Shown: positions 1 to 10,249 of the stretch, piece by piece
How positions within the stretch are numbered: position 1 is the stretch's first letter
How the letters are laid out: each line of letters begins with the position of its first letter
Source: Nemertoderma westbladi
Lineage: Eukaryota; Xenacoelomorpha; Nemertodermatida; Nemertodermatidae
NCBI GenBank assembly: GCA_032718475.1
Contig: JAUCBJ010006549.1
Location: forward strand, 1-33,156
Length of the DNA: 33,156 nt
Reading direction: 5' to 3'
Notes under the pieces: model-generated
What the model was told of the DNA's origin: nothing
What the model saw: the letters and a program-made list of their open reading frames with translations, nothing else
The model's database searches: none
Translations under genes and position numbers: made by a program

Positions 1-855
1 AACAATAATTTAGTTGTCATGATTTTTAAGTAAGATTAGGTTAATTAAATAAAGCCTTTATAAAATTATTATTATTATCCTGGGGGAAACTTTACAGCTT
101 TATCGAAACTCTATAGCTCCATGGTAAGTATAGCTCCACGAAACTCTATGGGGGGGGGGGGGGGGGGGGGGGGGGGGTAGTATACTCCAGGTATTAAACT
201 AAACTGATCCTTTTCTTATATATGATGGACAGATTGTCGGATAGTCAGAAAGACCAAATTTAATATACTATCTAGTTAAGTTTTTGAATTTATTTTTTGA
301 AATATACCAGAACATGACTAGCTATTTTATTTTTAAAAAATAATGTTCTAGAACGAATATTTTTTGAAATATTTAAAAAATTATCAAACACTAATGTTTA
401 GTAACTTTATTTTTTCATATCAATAAAATGCTTGTCTTGCAAGGATTCCAAATACAACTAATTACCCAACTAATTAGTATAAACAATTTCGTGGGAGGGT
501 TTACGACGTACCTCCAGTTCCCCCTCCCTCCTCCAAGCCAATTACTAGCTTTACCTGTAGCATGGACGTAGGGAGCATCTGAAGTGGGGTAGGGCACATT
601 TTTGAAAAGCGGACCATTATCATTTAAATAATTTTTTTTATATTTATTATAACTAACCGACCACAGGACTATGTTAATTAACCCAACAACCAGCCCCCCC
701 CCCCCCCCCCCCCCCCGATTGTTACCTTAGATACCGCTATTAATATGTGTTTTTCAATTTAAAGTTGAAATTTAAACCTGTATTTGTAAAACAAATTCGA
801 AAAAACTCAAAATACGAATGGATTTGATTTGATGGGATTGATTTGATTGTGTTTT
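1..855. other. AT-rich intergenic sequence with G28 and C23 tracts
   Basis: No gene. Contains a G tract at 150-177 and a C tract at 694-716. A short direct repeat CGAAACTCTAT occurs shortly before the G tract. Short chance ORFs only. Confidence 0.5.
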
Positions 856-1226
856 GCCTGCGTTTAATAAATATATTTTAATACAAAACAGGTCGAACAC
901 AAAGAGGCTTATAATGAAGACGAGTACTGCATTGATTATATTCCTATAAACCACCTGGCTTTGCATATTGAACGTGCGTTTGGAAATAAGTTCGTGCTAC
1001 CCTTCCGTGGGTGGTAGATGTCGCGGTTATGTATTGGTGGGAGGGGGGGGGGGGGGGGGGGGGGGGGGTGCAGATTAAAAGGGGTGAACACGTACTTTCC
1101 CCCTTTCTTTGATTAATTGGTGGTGTGGGTTAATCTCTCATAACCTGATTTTGTGATACAGTCGCACAATTTTAATTTGTATCTCATAACTGGGCCTCGT
1201 GCTGCGCGAAGGCCCCACGAACGTGT
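856..1226 (+). repeat. Dispersed repeat, copy A (~370 bp, with internal G26)
   Basis: Nearly identical to 22948-23316 in the same orientation: both run from GCCTGCGTTTA to CACGAACGTGT. The central part includes ACCACCTGGCTTTGCATAT and a long G tract (1043-1068 here). The 3' end can form a hairpin (GGGCCT and AGGCCC around 1193-1216). No ORF, no clear terminal inverted repeat and no target duplication seen, so the class is unknown; it is probably a non-autonomous transposon. Confidence 0.85.
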
Positions 1227-3539
1227 ACAATTACTGTTGCACTAAATTACGCGCCTATGCAGGGCAGCCTAATAACGAAAATCGAAACATTGGGCAAAGT
1301 AGGCCTACCGTCTGTACAATATAGGGTATAACTTTTCGCCCTATCCGTCTGTCCGCATCCGTATGCATTTGCCGTATCCGTATGCACATACGCGTATGTG
1401 CGTATGTAATGGATTCCTATGGAGAATAATCCGTATGTGATTTTAAAGATTAGGCATTGCGGACCAGTAAGACTGTAAGAAGTACATAGCACACATGCAG
1501 ACTGAAGACAGGTAGGCCTACTTAAAAGCGATATGATTTAAAGAGTGCGGCTGCCGCTACCTAATGGCAAATAAACATTGTAGGTCCAGGATGAGTCAGT
1601 GAGTGACTGTGACAGATGATTGTCCTTCAGCCCCAGGATGCGCCACAGCGCTTGTTATACCCTACAATATATATAAAATACAAAATATATTGTATGTTAA
1701 AAAAACACTGTAGGAAATGTAAAGCGAAATTTTGCAGAAAGCATGTCGCCAGAATTTTGATTGAGGAATTTTACAATTATAATCGGTCATTCTAGAATTA
1801 ATTTCACTGTTGATAAGCAACCAACAGGTCCCTCGCAACCAAGACTTAGCATACAGGCATACACAACTAGGTTCGATAATGAACCTATCATCAAAGTTTC
1901 ATCCAATTCCATCAACATAAAGTGCAAGAATTTGTGTGTACAAACATACAAACAAACAAACGTGTGAGAAATAAGGACATCACATCCAATCTGGGATCCG
2001 TCCAACATCCAATTATTGGATCCATCCAATACTGTGTTAGTCAAGTGTAATAACTATTTGTGGATTACGCGAACGATCGTATTGAGTGAGTGTAAATTAT
2101 GATAGGATGATTATGGTCCGGATTCTTACTGTAGTTCTCATCTGCTCATTAGCCGAATTATTAATTCATTGAATCATTATTTGAATCTGTATAAGTTACA
2201 GTAGTATAAATCGATATCAACACAATAATTTTTTTTAAATATGAGAAATCAATATAACCTAAAAGTACAGTAATTATTATTTGTATGCATGTGTGAGTCA
2301 CTCATTATAATTACATTGCGATGCTGTGCTGTGGTTTTCAACTTGCAATTGTATAATTAATTTTCAGGTGTTACTGGCTGACTGGCAAAAATAATAAAAT
2401 GAGAATTACCGTTTTGAAGACTTGATTTTCGGAGCCCTCATTAAAGCTGCGGATACATACAACTCTAATCAAGTGTTTAAGTGAAAGTGATGCAGATGAA
2501 TGATTGAGAATCGTTAATTTGTTTCCTCCTATAATATATTGCTATATTGTTACCATACAGAGGATTATAAATAATTACAGTTGATGACATTCGCGTTATG
2601 TGGGATATCCTGTCCAACCTCGGGGTTATTAGCATTCCACTCGTCGCATCATACGTAATAATATATTAAATGAACTCCCACTGCCTATGGCATACTTTTA
2701 AGTAAGCCACAATAACTGCCAATCCCATCAATTTATCAAGGGATCGTGGTGGAAGTTTGATTCTTGAAATTTTTTGATCTCCCCTTTGGTTTAAAAAATC
2801 CCATGCACGTGATGGACTCTAGTAGTAATCCTGCAATATTATGTATCTCACCCCAACCATCTACCCCACTCATACCCCAACCCAACCAAAACTGGCTTTG
2901 CTGCACCTTAACCAGCTTTTTAACCAACCAATGCAATGGGATCGTTCAACTACCATTATAAATGAAGGAGTGGACAATGGACATTTATGGATCCTAAATA
3001 TTCTGCAGTTGCAGATGATGCATTGGGCGACCACCAACCAATCAGCAACCACCATCTGACATGATTCCCAATTCCTTTACCAGAGTTGTAAAGAACCGTC
3101 TGTGACCGTAGCTTGCTGTATTGATATGCATTAACTAACTGCTTCAGGCTTCACCTATTAAAGGCACATATTTAGCCCTCATCCTACTGCCTACCAACGA
3201 CCACTGCAGTATATCACACAGTTGAAGCCGCCATTTGTTTTCATTTCCACGCTACTCTTCTTACATTATAATGCAGTAATGTTTGTTGAATTACAGAAGT
3301 ACCGGTAATTATTATTTTTTTATTGCACCGGCCTGCCGGCAGTCAGGCAGTAGCAGACCGGTGTCCGACTGTCCGGTAGGATAATTTCAAATTTTTTAGG
3401 CTTACAGTACCGTCTGGCTGTCTGGCTGGCAGCACAGGACGTACAGACGTCTGGACGTAGTCTTGGCAAGACAATTGTCAAGTCAAGGACAACCAGCAGC
3501 TCGCAGCTGTCAGCTATACTGCAGTACTGCTGTAGGCCA
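1227..3539. other. Intergenic sequence, no recognised gene
   Basis: AT-rich with no conserved ORF. Includes a perfect 18-bp palindrome GCACATACGCGTATGTGC at 1384-1401 and TAGGCCTA at 1300-1307 and 1513-1520. Nothing else recognised. Confidence 0.5.
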
Positions 3540-4090
3540 GGCTGCAAACCACCACTGAACCGCGCACAACGCCTGAACGCCTGCGCACAATTTTTCAGCT
3601 GTGCAATATTGCCAATATTGGACATTATACCGCCCATGCCTGCATGCACCGAAAAAAACACGCATACCACATTTTAACAAAAAAAACCGTAAAACATACG
3701 CGAGCGCAGCGAGCAAAATGTTTTCATTCACAACGCAAAATAAAAAGAAACGCCAGAACGCGAGCAAAACTCAAAGCGAGCGAAATTTAGACATTTGAGC
3801 AATCTGACAATGCTGCAATGCAAAATGCAAAGAAACGCGAGCGAAACCGAGTGAAACTTTTTGTGGCAAATTATTTTTCTCACTTTGCATGCATGTTAAC
3901 TTTTTTACACCTCATCTGCTGATCTGCCTGTCCGCGCACTTTATGACTTTTGATATTTTGCACATATTACTGGTACTGCGCACTTTTATTGTCTTTCACA
4001 TAATTTCGCGCACTTTTATTTCAATTCAGCACCGCTTTTACCGCGCACTATATCAAATACGCGCACAACGCGTTGCGATTTTTGCACTTC
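3540..4090. repeat. Decayed short-period repeats (GCGCAC and GCGAGCG motifs)
   Basis: Irregularly spaced GCGCAC motifs occur near 3562, 3583, 3933, 3977, 4008, 4042 and 4061, several as GCGCACTTTTATT. Between them lie three CGCGAGC or GCGAGCGAAA clusters (about 3699, 3759 and 3836). This looks like two old tandem repeats. CpG-rich motifs stand out against AT-rich surroundings. Not coding. Confidence 0.45.
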
Positions 4091-5099
4091 ACAGCTTCAT
4101 TTGCAGCCTGGGCTGTAGGTACTGAGGTAGGTACAAGAGGTAGGCCAGCCCAGCCCAGCCTGCAGGCCGCATTCTGGCATAGTGCTGATTTTTTTTATTT
4201 ATTTTTGAATAATATACTATATACTAATATACTATAATACTGAATAGGTACTCCATTATTAGGCCTACTGTCTGACTGTATTCCAAAATTCAACTGTGAA
4301 CTGATTAGTCTACAAATACTATAACCGCTATCAGGCTATATGCTATAGGCCCAAAGAAAATATTTCATGGATGGCACTTCGCACTAAACACTTGTCAGGT
4401 TGGACCGTTGGACAGCTAAAGTTGTAAGCACAGACCTGCTTGTAGACTTGCTGCTTGCCAGCTTGCTTGCCTCAGGAACAGAAGAATAGAGGGAATAACT
4501 ACTTAAACTTAAGATGCTTGATGTACCGTACCACCAGCCAATTCTATTCGAATGTTCTAAATACCGGTACTGCTCTCTCATTTAGCTGTACCGGTACGTA
4601 CGTACATACATATCCCATTACCGTTTAGGTTAGCGCTGGAGCCTGGAGATAACATTAATGAGAATAATAATGATAATGATTTTATTAATTTAATATTAAT
4701 TTTAATAATTATTATGAATTTAAATTTATCTAATATTTGTGTGTCAAGTTGATGAGGAGTATGGAGTGTCGCTCCTAGTTTTATTGAATGAGATATAATC
4801 TTAATATATTCTTAAATACTCATAATAAAGATAAATTTAAAAAAATAAAAAATATTCATATATAAAATTCCAATAAAACTGTAAAAAGTCGACCGAAAAG
4901 TGAAATCCTGGTATTCTTCACATGGGCGCTGATATAGGTCATATAATTAATTACGGTAATATAATTAATATAAAATTTAACAATATCAGAACAATGCTTA
5001 TCGTAGACCGTGAAGCAATCTCAAGAAAGAAATTGAAAATTGTATCGGAATTTTACTGCGACCTACGGACGTAATACAGTTTAAGCCATGCATTTTGGC
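4091..5099. other. Intergenic sequence, no recognised gene
   Basis: AT-rich; contains CCGGTACGTACGTAC near 4584 and TAGGCCTA at 4260-4267. No ORF of interest. Confidence 0.5.
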
Positions 5100-5590
5100 A
5101 CAATTCAATTCAATTTAGCACAATTGTTAAATCTAATACACCTATCCTATCTAGATTTGTTATGGTAATTATTTTGTTATATCTATTGCACTAATTTATG
5201 TATGTAAGTATGTTGGGACAAGTGATATATATAATTGCTCAAAGAACATATATCAGCATATTGATGTTTCATCTATTGCACTCATTGGGACTTGTTGGGG
5301 GGACTCGTTTGGACTTAATTGTCATTTCAATTGATGAGGAATGTCGACTGAGGAGTTTGGTGCTTGCACAATTGTTAGATTTAGGATTTATTGCATTCAT
5401 CTAGATATGTTACTATTACTTTCATCATCTCATCCAGTTATGCTGGTATAATTGGTAAATATATTGCCCTCATCCAGATATCTCTGACCCGTATGCTAGA
5501 CCAATTGTAGATCTATTGCACTTATCTAGATATGTTGGGACAATTGTGACTAAGAGATCTAATGCGCTCACCTAGATCACTGGAACTGTT
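5100..5590 (+). repeat. Diverged tandem repeat (ATCTATTGCACTCATCTAGAT-like)
   Basis: At least six imperfect copies of a motif resembling ATCTATTGCACTCATCTAGA followed by TATGTTGGGACAATTGT, near 5113, 5178, 5270, 5380, 5458, 5508 and 5553. Spacing is irregular (about 45-110 bp), so it is an old array broken by indels. No coding role apparent. Confidence 0.5.
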
Positions 5591-6189
5591 ATACACGGCA
5601 TTATACTGGTTTGTGCTCCGTGGACCTGGGTAGGCCTACTGGAAATGCAGAGAATTCTATGTAATGATTTCTTTCAATTTACGGCAGTTGCATGTATGTA
5701 TAGGGATAAGTAACTATATACTTATCTATTAAGTTATTTTGTCAAAATTGTCACATAGAAGGCCCGTCCTATCCAAACATACATCCTTTGATTATTATGG
5801 TGTTGGGAGGGCCGGACCGGGCAGGTCCATAGTTCTACGAAATCTACTATACCGGCACCGGTACTGTATATTACATTATTACAGCTTAGTTAAAACTTGA
5901 TTCATATAAAAATATAAACTTTATGCAATCTCAGAGCATGCATTATCTCTATGTGCACTATCTATCACATTACAAAATACCACTAACATTATTAATCTAT
6001 TGCGATTTGACAGTTAATAAGTTTTAATGTAGCTATTTTAATTATTATTATGCACAATGTACAAAAGGTATGCATATAAAGAAATAAATATAGAAGTAAT
6101 GAAATAAAGAGTGAGTCACTGGTGATTGAATGTTGCTTGACGTTGATGGAACATAATGTAGGGAGCGTCGAGTCACTGGAATCTATTTA
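5591..6189. other. Intergenic sequence, no recognised gene
   Basis: AT-rich sequence with TAGGCCTA at 5631-5638 and a CCGG-rich patch near 5848-5866. Nothing coding. Confidence 0.5.
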
Positions 6190-7400
6190 CTGTTGGATCG
6201 CATCTGTCCTGGCGAACAGCTGAACAGTGTTCTCGCTCGGACCTATATATCCCATAACTGTCTCATATGTTATGGTTTGCCCCAGGAGTGATGCAGTATG
6301 GTTGCGATGATGCGAATAAGTTTGTTGGCTTGTGGGGTCAACACTCTGTCACATGAGGCTACAGAACGGGTGTCACATGAGGCTACAGAACGGGATAAGT
6401 CACCGCGACGAGCTGCAACAACAGCTGCGTACTGGCGCTTCTTTTCGTCCTCTGCAGCTTCGAGCACAGACGTGGGGGCACGATTAGTATAGGATCCGGC
6501 GTCAAGGTTGGTTGACCTGATATCGATCAACGCCTGGGTCTGTACACTAAAAAGCACCCCTAATCCCCCCCAGATCGCACCGCTGTCCCATGAACATCAA
6601 GGTGTGCGACGGTGTCCCGCAGTTCATTGTGGCGCTGTATAACAAGACCGCCCTTCTTGCAATTTAAACCGTGGTTCAAATCGAAGGCGGCCTCGCATCC
6701 ATCGCATCAGCTTGGTACACCGAGGAGGGGGCGACCACACCGGACTGCAATCGAGTCCCAGAACTTCTGGGGGATAGTTCGAAATGAAAGTCGGCTCTCG
6801 GGAGCGCCGAGACCCAACTGCCCGTTTTATATTCAGCCGCACGGCGGATTGTGCGACATCGACCCTCGGGCATTCCTCCTAGAGCATCCTCGACAGTTAC
6901 CCTGTCGGCCTCAGTTCTTCTCTCATGCTCTTCCTTTCGGAACTTCGCTAAAGAGTCGTGATGGTCAGGGAGATGGAATTCCCCCCCTCCTGCCATCACA
7001 CTGCGCAGAAAACCACTCAACCACCACCACTCAACGCCATTCCTCCTCGCTTCAGCGATATTGAAAACAGCATGCATTCTGCTGATGAAAGGGTCCCTCC
7101 TAGAGCAGTTGGAAGAAATCTCTCTGTTATGGCTTTTCCCAAATCTTCAATCTCAGCACCACATTCCGTTGTCACTCGTTGAAGGTAACACCACTCATGC
7201 TGCAGTGAGCAGACCATGGCAGCAAAGGCTGCTCGGGGTTGGGATTTTGCCATTGTTGTCAACGAGTCAACTGCCTCTTCCCACGCTGTTACCTTTACTC
7301 ACACGAATTGGCGTCGTCCGACTGAACTGCCGAGGTACCAACCAAGGAAACGGTGCCCCGACACGCGCTTTACTGTTAGTTGTTGACCATCATGAGGGCT
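6190..7400 (-). pseudogene. Fossil C-terminal region of a retroelement polyprotein
   Basis: Minus-strand frames, read from 7400 down, align in order with the C-terminal part of reverse-transcriptase ORFs I recall from many sponge, cnidarian and echinoderm elements. Seen: GHRFLGWYLGSS; AKSQPRAAFAAM with LGKAITERFLP; RRAAEYKTGSWVSALP; a zinc-knuckle-like CDGC followed by HGLNCKKGG (about 6640-6700); QALIDIRSTNLDAGSY with EKKRQYAAVVAARR; and VRARTLF near the end. The reading frame changes several times, with in-frame stops (upstream of AKSQPR and before CDGC), so it is dead. A 23-bp tandem duplication at about 6348-6393 doubles the peptide RSVASCDT. The RT catalytic core is not present. It is GC-richer than its surroundings, as expected of a former coding region. 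Clade not determined. Confidence 0.78.
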
Positions 7401-7557
7401 TCCTAGCTACATACTCGTCATCAACCACCACGTAACTCTTTGAAGGTTCGGGAATAGTTATACGGTCCATAGTTATACGAAATAGTTTGATCTACTGTTA
7501 TTAATTTTTGCGCGTTCCACAAAGACGCGGCTACTTGTCTAGTACTACACATATGCC

Positions 7558-8215
7558 AAGTTTCAGCGTAAACGGTTTAAAAATCAAGGAAGCAGAAGAA
7601 GGTTTTCACTTTCAGATTCAAATATTTCACTGGAGATATGCAGTGTGACTACCTTCTTGACAAAGATACTGCATTAAACGGATTAAAATCACGGAGATGG
7701 GATAATGTTTACACTTTCAGACATTTTGCCCTCTAGCGGCAGACCTGCAAACTGCAGACCGATCAGTCTTCCTCACAAAGAACATCATGTGGTCAAATAT
7801 TTGTCTGAGGCTATTCAACATACAACAGATTAAGATCAATAAAACGGGAAGATTGTCACTTTCAGACATATTGCCCTCTAGCGGCAGTCTGGGGAACTAC
7901 AGACCGATTACCGTCCCCACAAATATGCAGGATAGGTTCTAGTACGGGTACATATCTCACAAGTTTTAGCTTGTACGGATCATAAATAACGAAATGCGAA
8001 GAATTTCAAACATTTAGCCCTCTACTGGCAAACTGGAAAACTGCAGACAGATTGGCCTCCTCTGAAAGACACAGATGATGGTTCGATTCTAGTATATATT
8101 GGCCAGGTTTCAGCTTGAAAGGCTTGGAAGGGTTCAAAGAAAAGAAATCGATGGACATTTAATATTAGACATGTAACCCCCTAGCGGCAAACATACGAAC
8201 TGTAGTAGCATGTCT
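7558..8215 (+). repeat. Five diverged tandem copies of a ~130-bp repeat
   Basis: Copies near 7558, 7668, 7803, 7962 and 8104 share an order of motifs: a TTTCAGC-like start, an ACGGATTAAAATCA-like stretch, a CACTTTCAGACATTT-like stretch, then TTGCCCTCTAGCGGCA and ACTGCAGACCGAT. The CCTCTAGCGGCA core is best preserved in the second and third copies; the fourth has CCTCTACTGGCA and the fifth CCCTAGCGGCA. Divergence between copies is large, so it is old. No ORF. Confidence 0.65.
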
Positions 8216-8220
8216 GCATT

Positions 8221-9282
8221 TAAACTTTTTTCATAGATCAGTCTTACTAAGTAAGAATAGTGGACACAGACACAGTGGTACCCATATGCTAAACCTGTTT
8301 ACTTATGTGGCTCGCCCCACAAACGAACAAGTCCACTTTACTGACTTCAATGCTATCCCGTACGGTGTACGTGTAATGTGTGTGTGTAACATTCAATTTG
8401 AACATGTTTGATAAAATATCAGAATCGGATAGTAGCCTACTTGTTCATTTTTGTGAGGATCAGCACGACAACATTACATAAGTTCCCTGGGAATTCTCAG
8501 TATCGTGAATTCTCATATCCAAAGTCTATAATATGTGTGTGTGTGTGTATTTATCTTGTATTTGAACTGTGGTGCGATGTATTGCCATTAACATTCAATT
8601 TATTAATGCCAAGTTTTGGGTTGTTTTCTTGGGCTTACATAAAAGGTACGTTGATCATGCTTTAAAACTTACCACCCGCAAGGTTTCAAATGCCAAAACC
8701 TAAATACAAGTACGATTAATTAATTGGGCCCTTTGACTCTTCGAGAATGCTCAGCAATCATGAGTTAATGATTGGCACCACACAAACCTTCCATTGATAC
8801 AGTGTGCGATAGGGTAAAAATATTTAAGGCGTATTTAATTTAACTGGACGGTGTTGTAGGTGCCACTCGCCACTAATCCATGTACTTAATCTGGTTGTAG
8901 TGGCCTACTCTACTCCTACTCTAGTTCACTACGTACTTACATACCGTGCATATTAGATTCCCCCAGCAGAAAATACGGATTACTTACTTAGAATCGATCT
9001 CTCTCATTTTTATACAAATTACATATGTTTCTTTTTTACTTCGTTTGCAATTTAATAGGTAACATCACAAACAGACTGGACACTACATTCCAGCCCATAT
9101 GGTGGTGTGTCTATTGAGGAGCCAATAAAGTATATTATATATTGTAGATGAAGACACGCACAGGTAACTGGTAACTTAACATTAGGCCAATATTGAGTCT
9201 TGATATTATATTAATTATTGGACTGTTAAGCTGATAGTTTACTAATTGAGGTCCGAGGGACGACCCCTTTGTCGTTAGAGAT
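8221..9282. other. 5' flank of the kinase gene, including 5' UTR
   Basis: No gene upstream of the start codon. Contains a short (GT)n at about 8535-8549 and AT-rich stretches such as 9128-9148. The last part must include 5' UTR, because an in-frame TGA at 9247-9249 precedes the ATG, but the transcription start and any upstream non-coding exon are not recognisable. Confidence 0.4.
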
Positions 9283-9997
9283 ATGAGTGGCGATATAATA
9301 GACGGCAGCACCAGTCATGGAGTCCTCAATATCTCCAACAGCGATTCGGCTACCGACTCCGATGTGGCGAGTAAGGAGAGTGTCAAGGACGACCTGCCGG
9401 ACGTATCTAAACTCAGTATCGGTGGAGTGAACTGGGACCTCAACGGATTGCCGCCCTTAAAGGATATGAGACTCAAAGACCTGGAATGTATTTGCACTCT
9501 CGGTACGGGAACCTTCGGACGGGTTCTACTTACCAAACATAAACTTTCTTCCAAGAATTTCTTCGCTTTGAAACTCCTAAATATTAAGGATGTCCACAAA
9601 CTGAAACAAGTTGAACACGTTCGTAACGAAAAAAAGATTCTCGACTGTATTACGTGTCCGTTTATCGTTAAGCTAATATGGACGAGTCATAACGACCGAC
9701 ATCTGTTTATGCTCCTCGAGTACATTTTAGGGGGGGAATTGTTTACATATTTGCGGACTGCCGGGCGGTTTAACACTCTCACGGGGCTGTTCTACACAGC
9801 TGAGATCGTGTCGGCTATTGGATATCTCCATGGTTACGATATTGTTTACCGGGATTTAAAGCCCGAGAATGTGCTGATTAATCATGATGGTCATTTAAAG
9901 ATTACTGATTTTGGTTTCGCCAAACATGTGACTGACAAAACGTGGACATTGTGCGGAACACCTGAGTATTTGGCGCCTGAGATCATACAGAGTAAAG
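9283..9997 (+). CDS. PRKX: PRKX-like (PKA-family) Ser/Thr protein kinase, coding exon 1
   Basis: Encodes residues 1-238 and the first base of codon 239 of a predicted 377-residue AGC kinase that transfers phosphate from ATP to Ser/Thr of cytosolic or nuclear substrates. Seen: a divergent Ser/Asp-rich N-terminus (1-65), glycine loop GTGTFGRV (74-81), ATP-binding lysine in FALKLL (K97), alpha-C glutamate in RNEKKIL (E116), catalytic loop YRDLKPEN (D191), DFG (209-211), activation segment TWTLCGTPEYLAPE with T222 at the PKA Thr197 position, and APE (231-233). Start: first ATG after an in-frame TGA at 9247-9249, with G at -3. The exon ends AAAG before GTGAGC, a good donor; reading through would stop at 10012-10014. 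The best match I recognise is PRKX rather than PKA-C, because exon 2 carries PRKX-like DDNPFGIYQKIL and MKNG motifs. Family assignment is strong; one-to-one orthology is inferred. PRKX is a cAMP-dependent kinase in mammals; cAMP control here is family knowledge only. Confidence 0.93.
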
Positions 9998-10034
9998 GTG
10001 AGCCGTTGTCATAGAATATCCTACTTATAAATGG

Positions 10035-10149
10035 AAATTGTTTATTTATTGACTTCACTACGAAGTCCTTGTTCTATTATTATTATTAACATTACATTCT
10101 AATGGAATAACAAGGATTTTGATTTAAAGTAATGTAATGTAAACAATTT
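10035..10149. repeat. Small inverted repeat just inside the kinase intron
   Basis: AAATTGTTTA at 10035-10044 is the exact complement of TAAACAATTT at 10140-10149. Inside, TCCTTGTT pairs with AACAAGGA, and TAACATTACATT pairs imperfectly with AATGTAATGT. The ~115-bp piece could fold into a long imperfect hairpin between the donor site and the minisatellite. It may be a MITE remnant; no target duplication was identified. Confidence 0.45.
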
Positions 10150-10249
10150 AATAAAAATAAATTAACCGTTAAAAGTTCACAGGACTGCAGATATTCTAAA
10201 TTTGCAATTGCGTTTTTTTCCGGAATTTATCTGTATTTTCCCAAAAAAA

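Noticed and set aside
1193-1226. Helitron 3' end (hairpin followed by CTRR)
   Set aside because: A hairpin exists but neither copy of the repeat ends in CTRR after it, and the flanks differ immediately after ACGTGT without an AT insertion site.
6612-7435. Plus-strand ORFs of 150 and 124 codons
   Set aside because: They are antisense shadows of the minus-strand retroelement fossil, whose frames show recognisable motifs.
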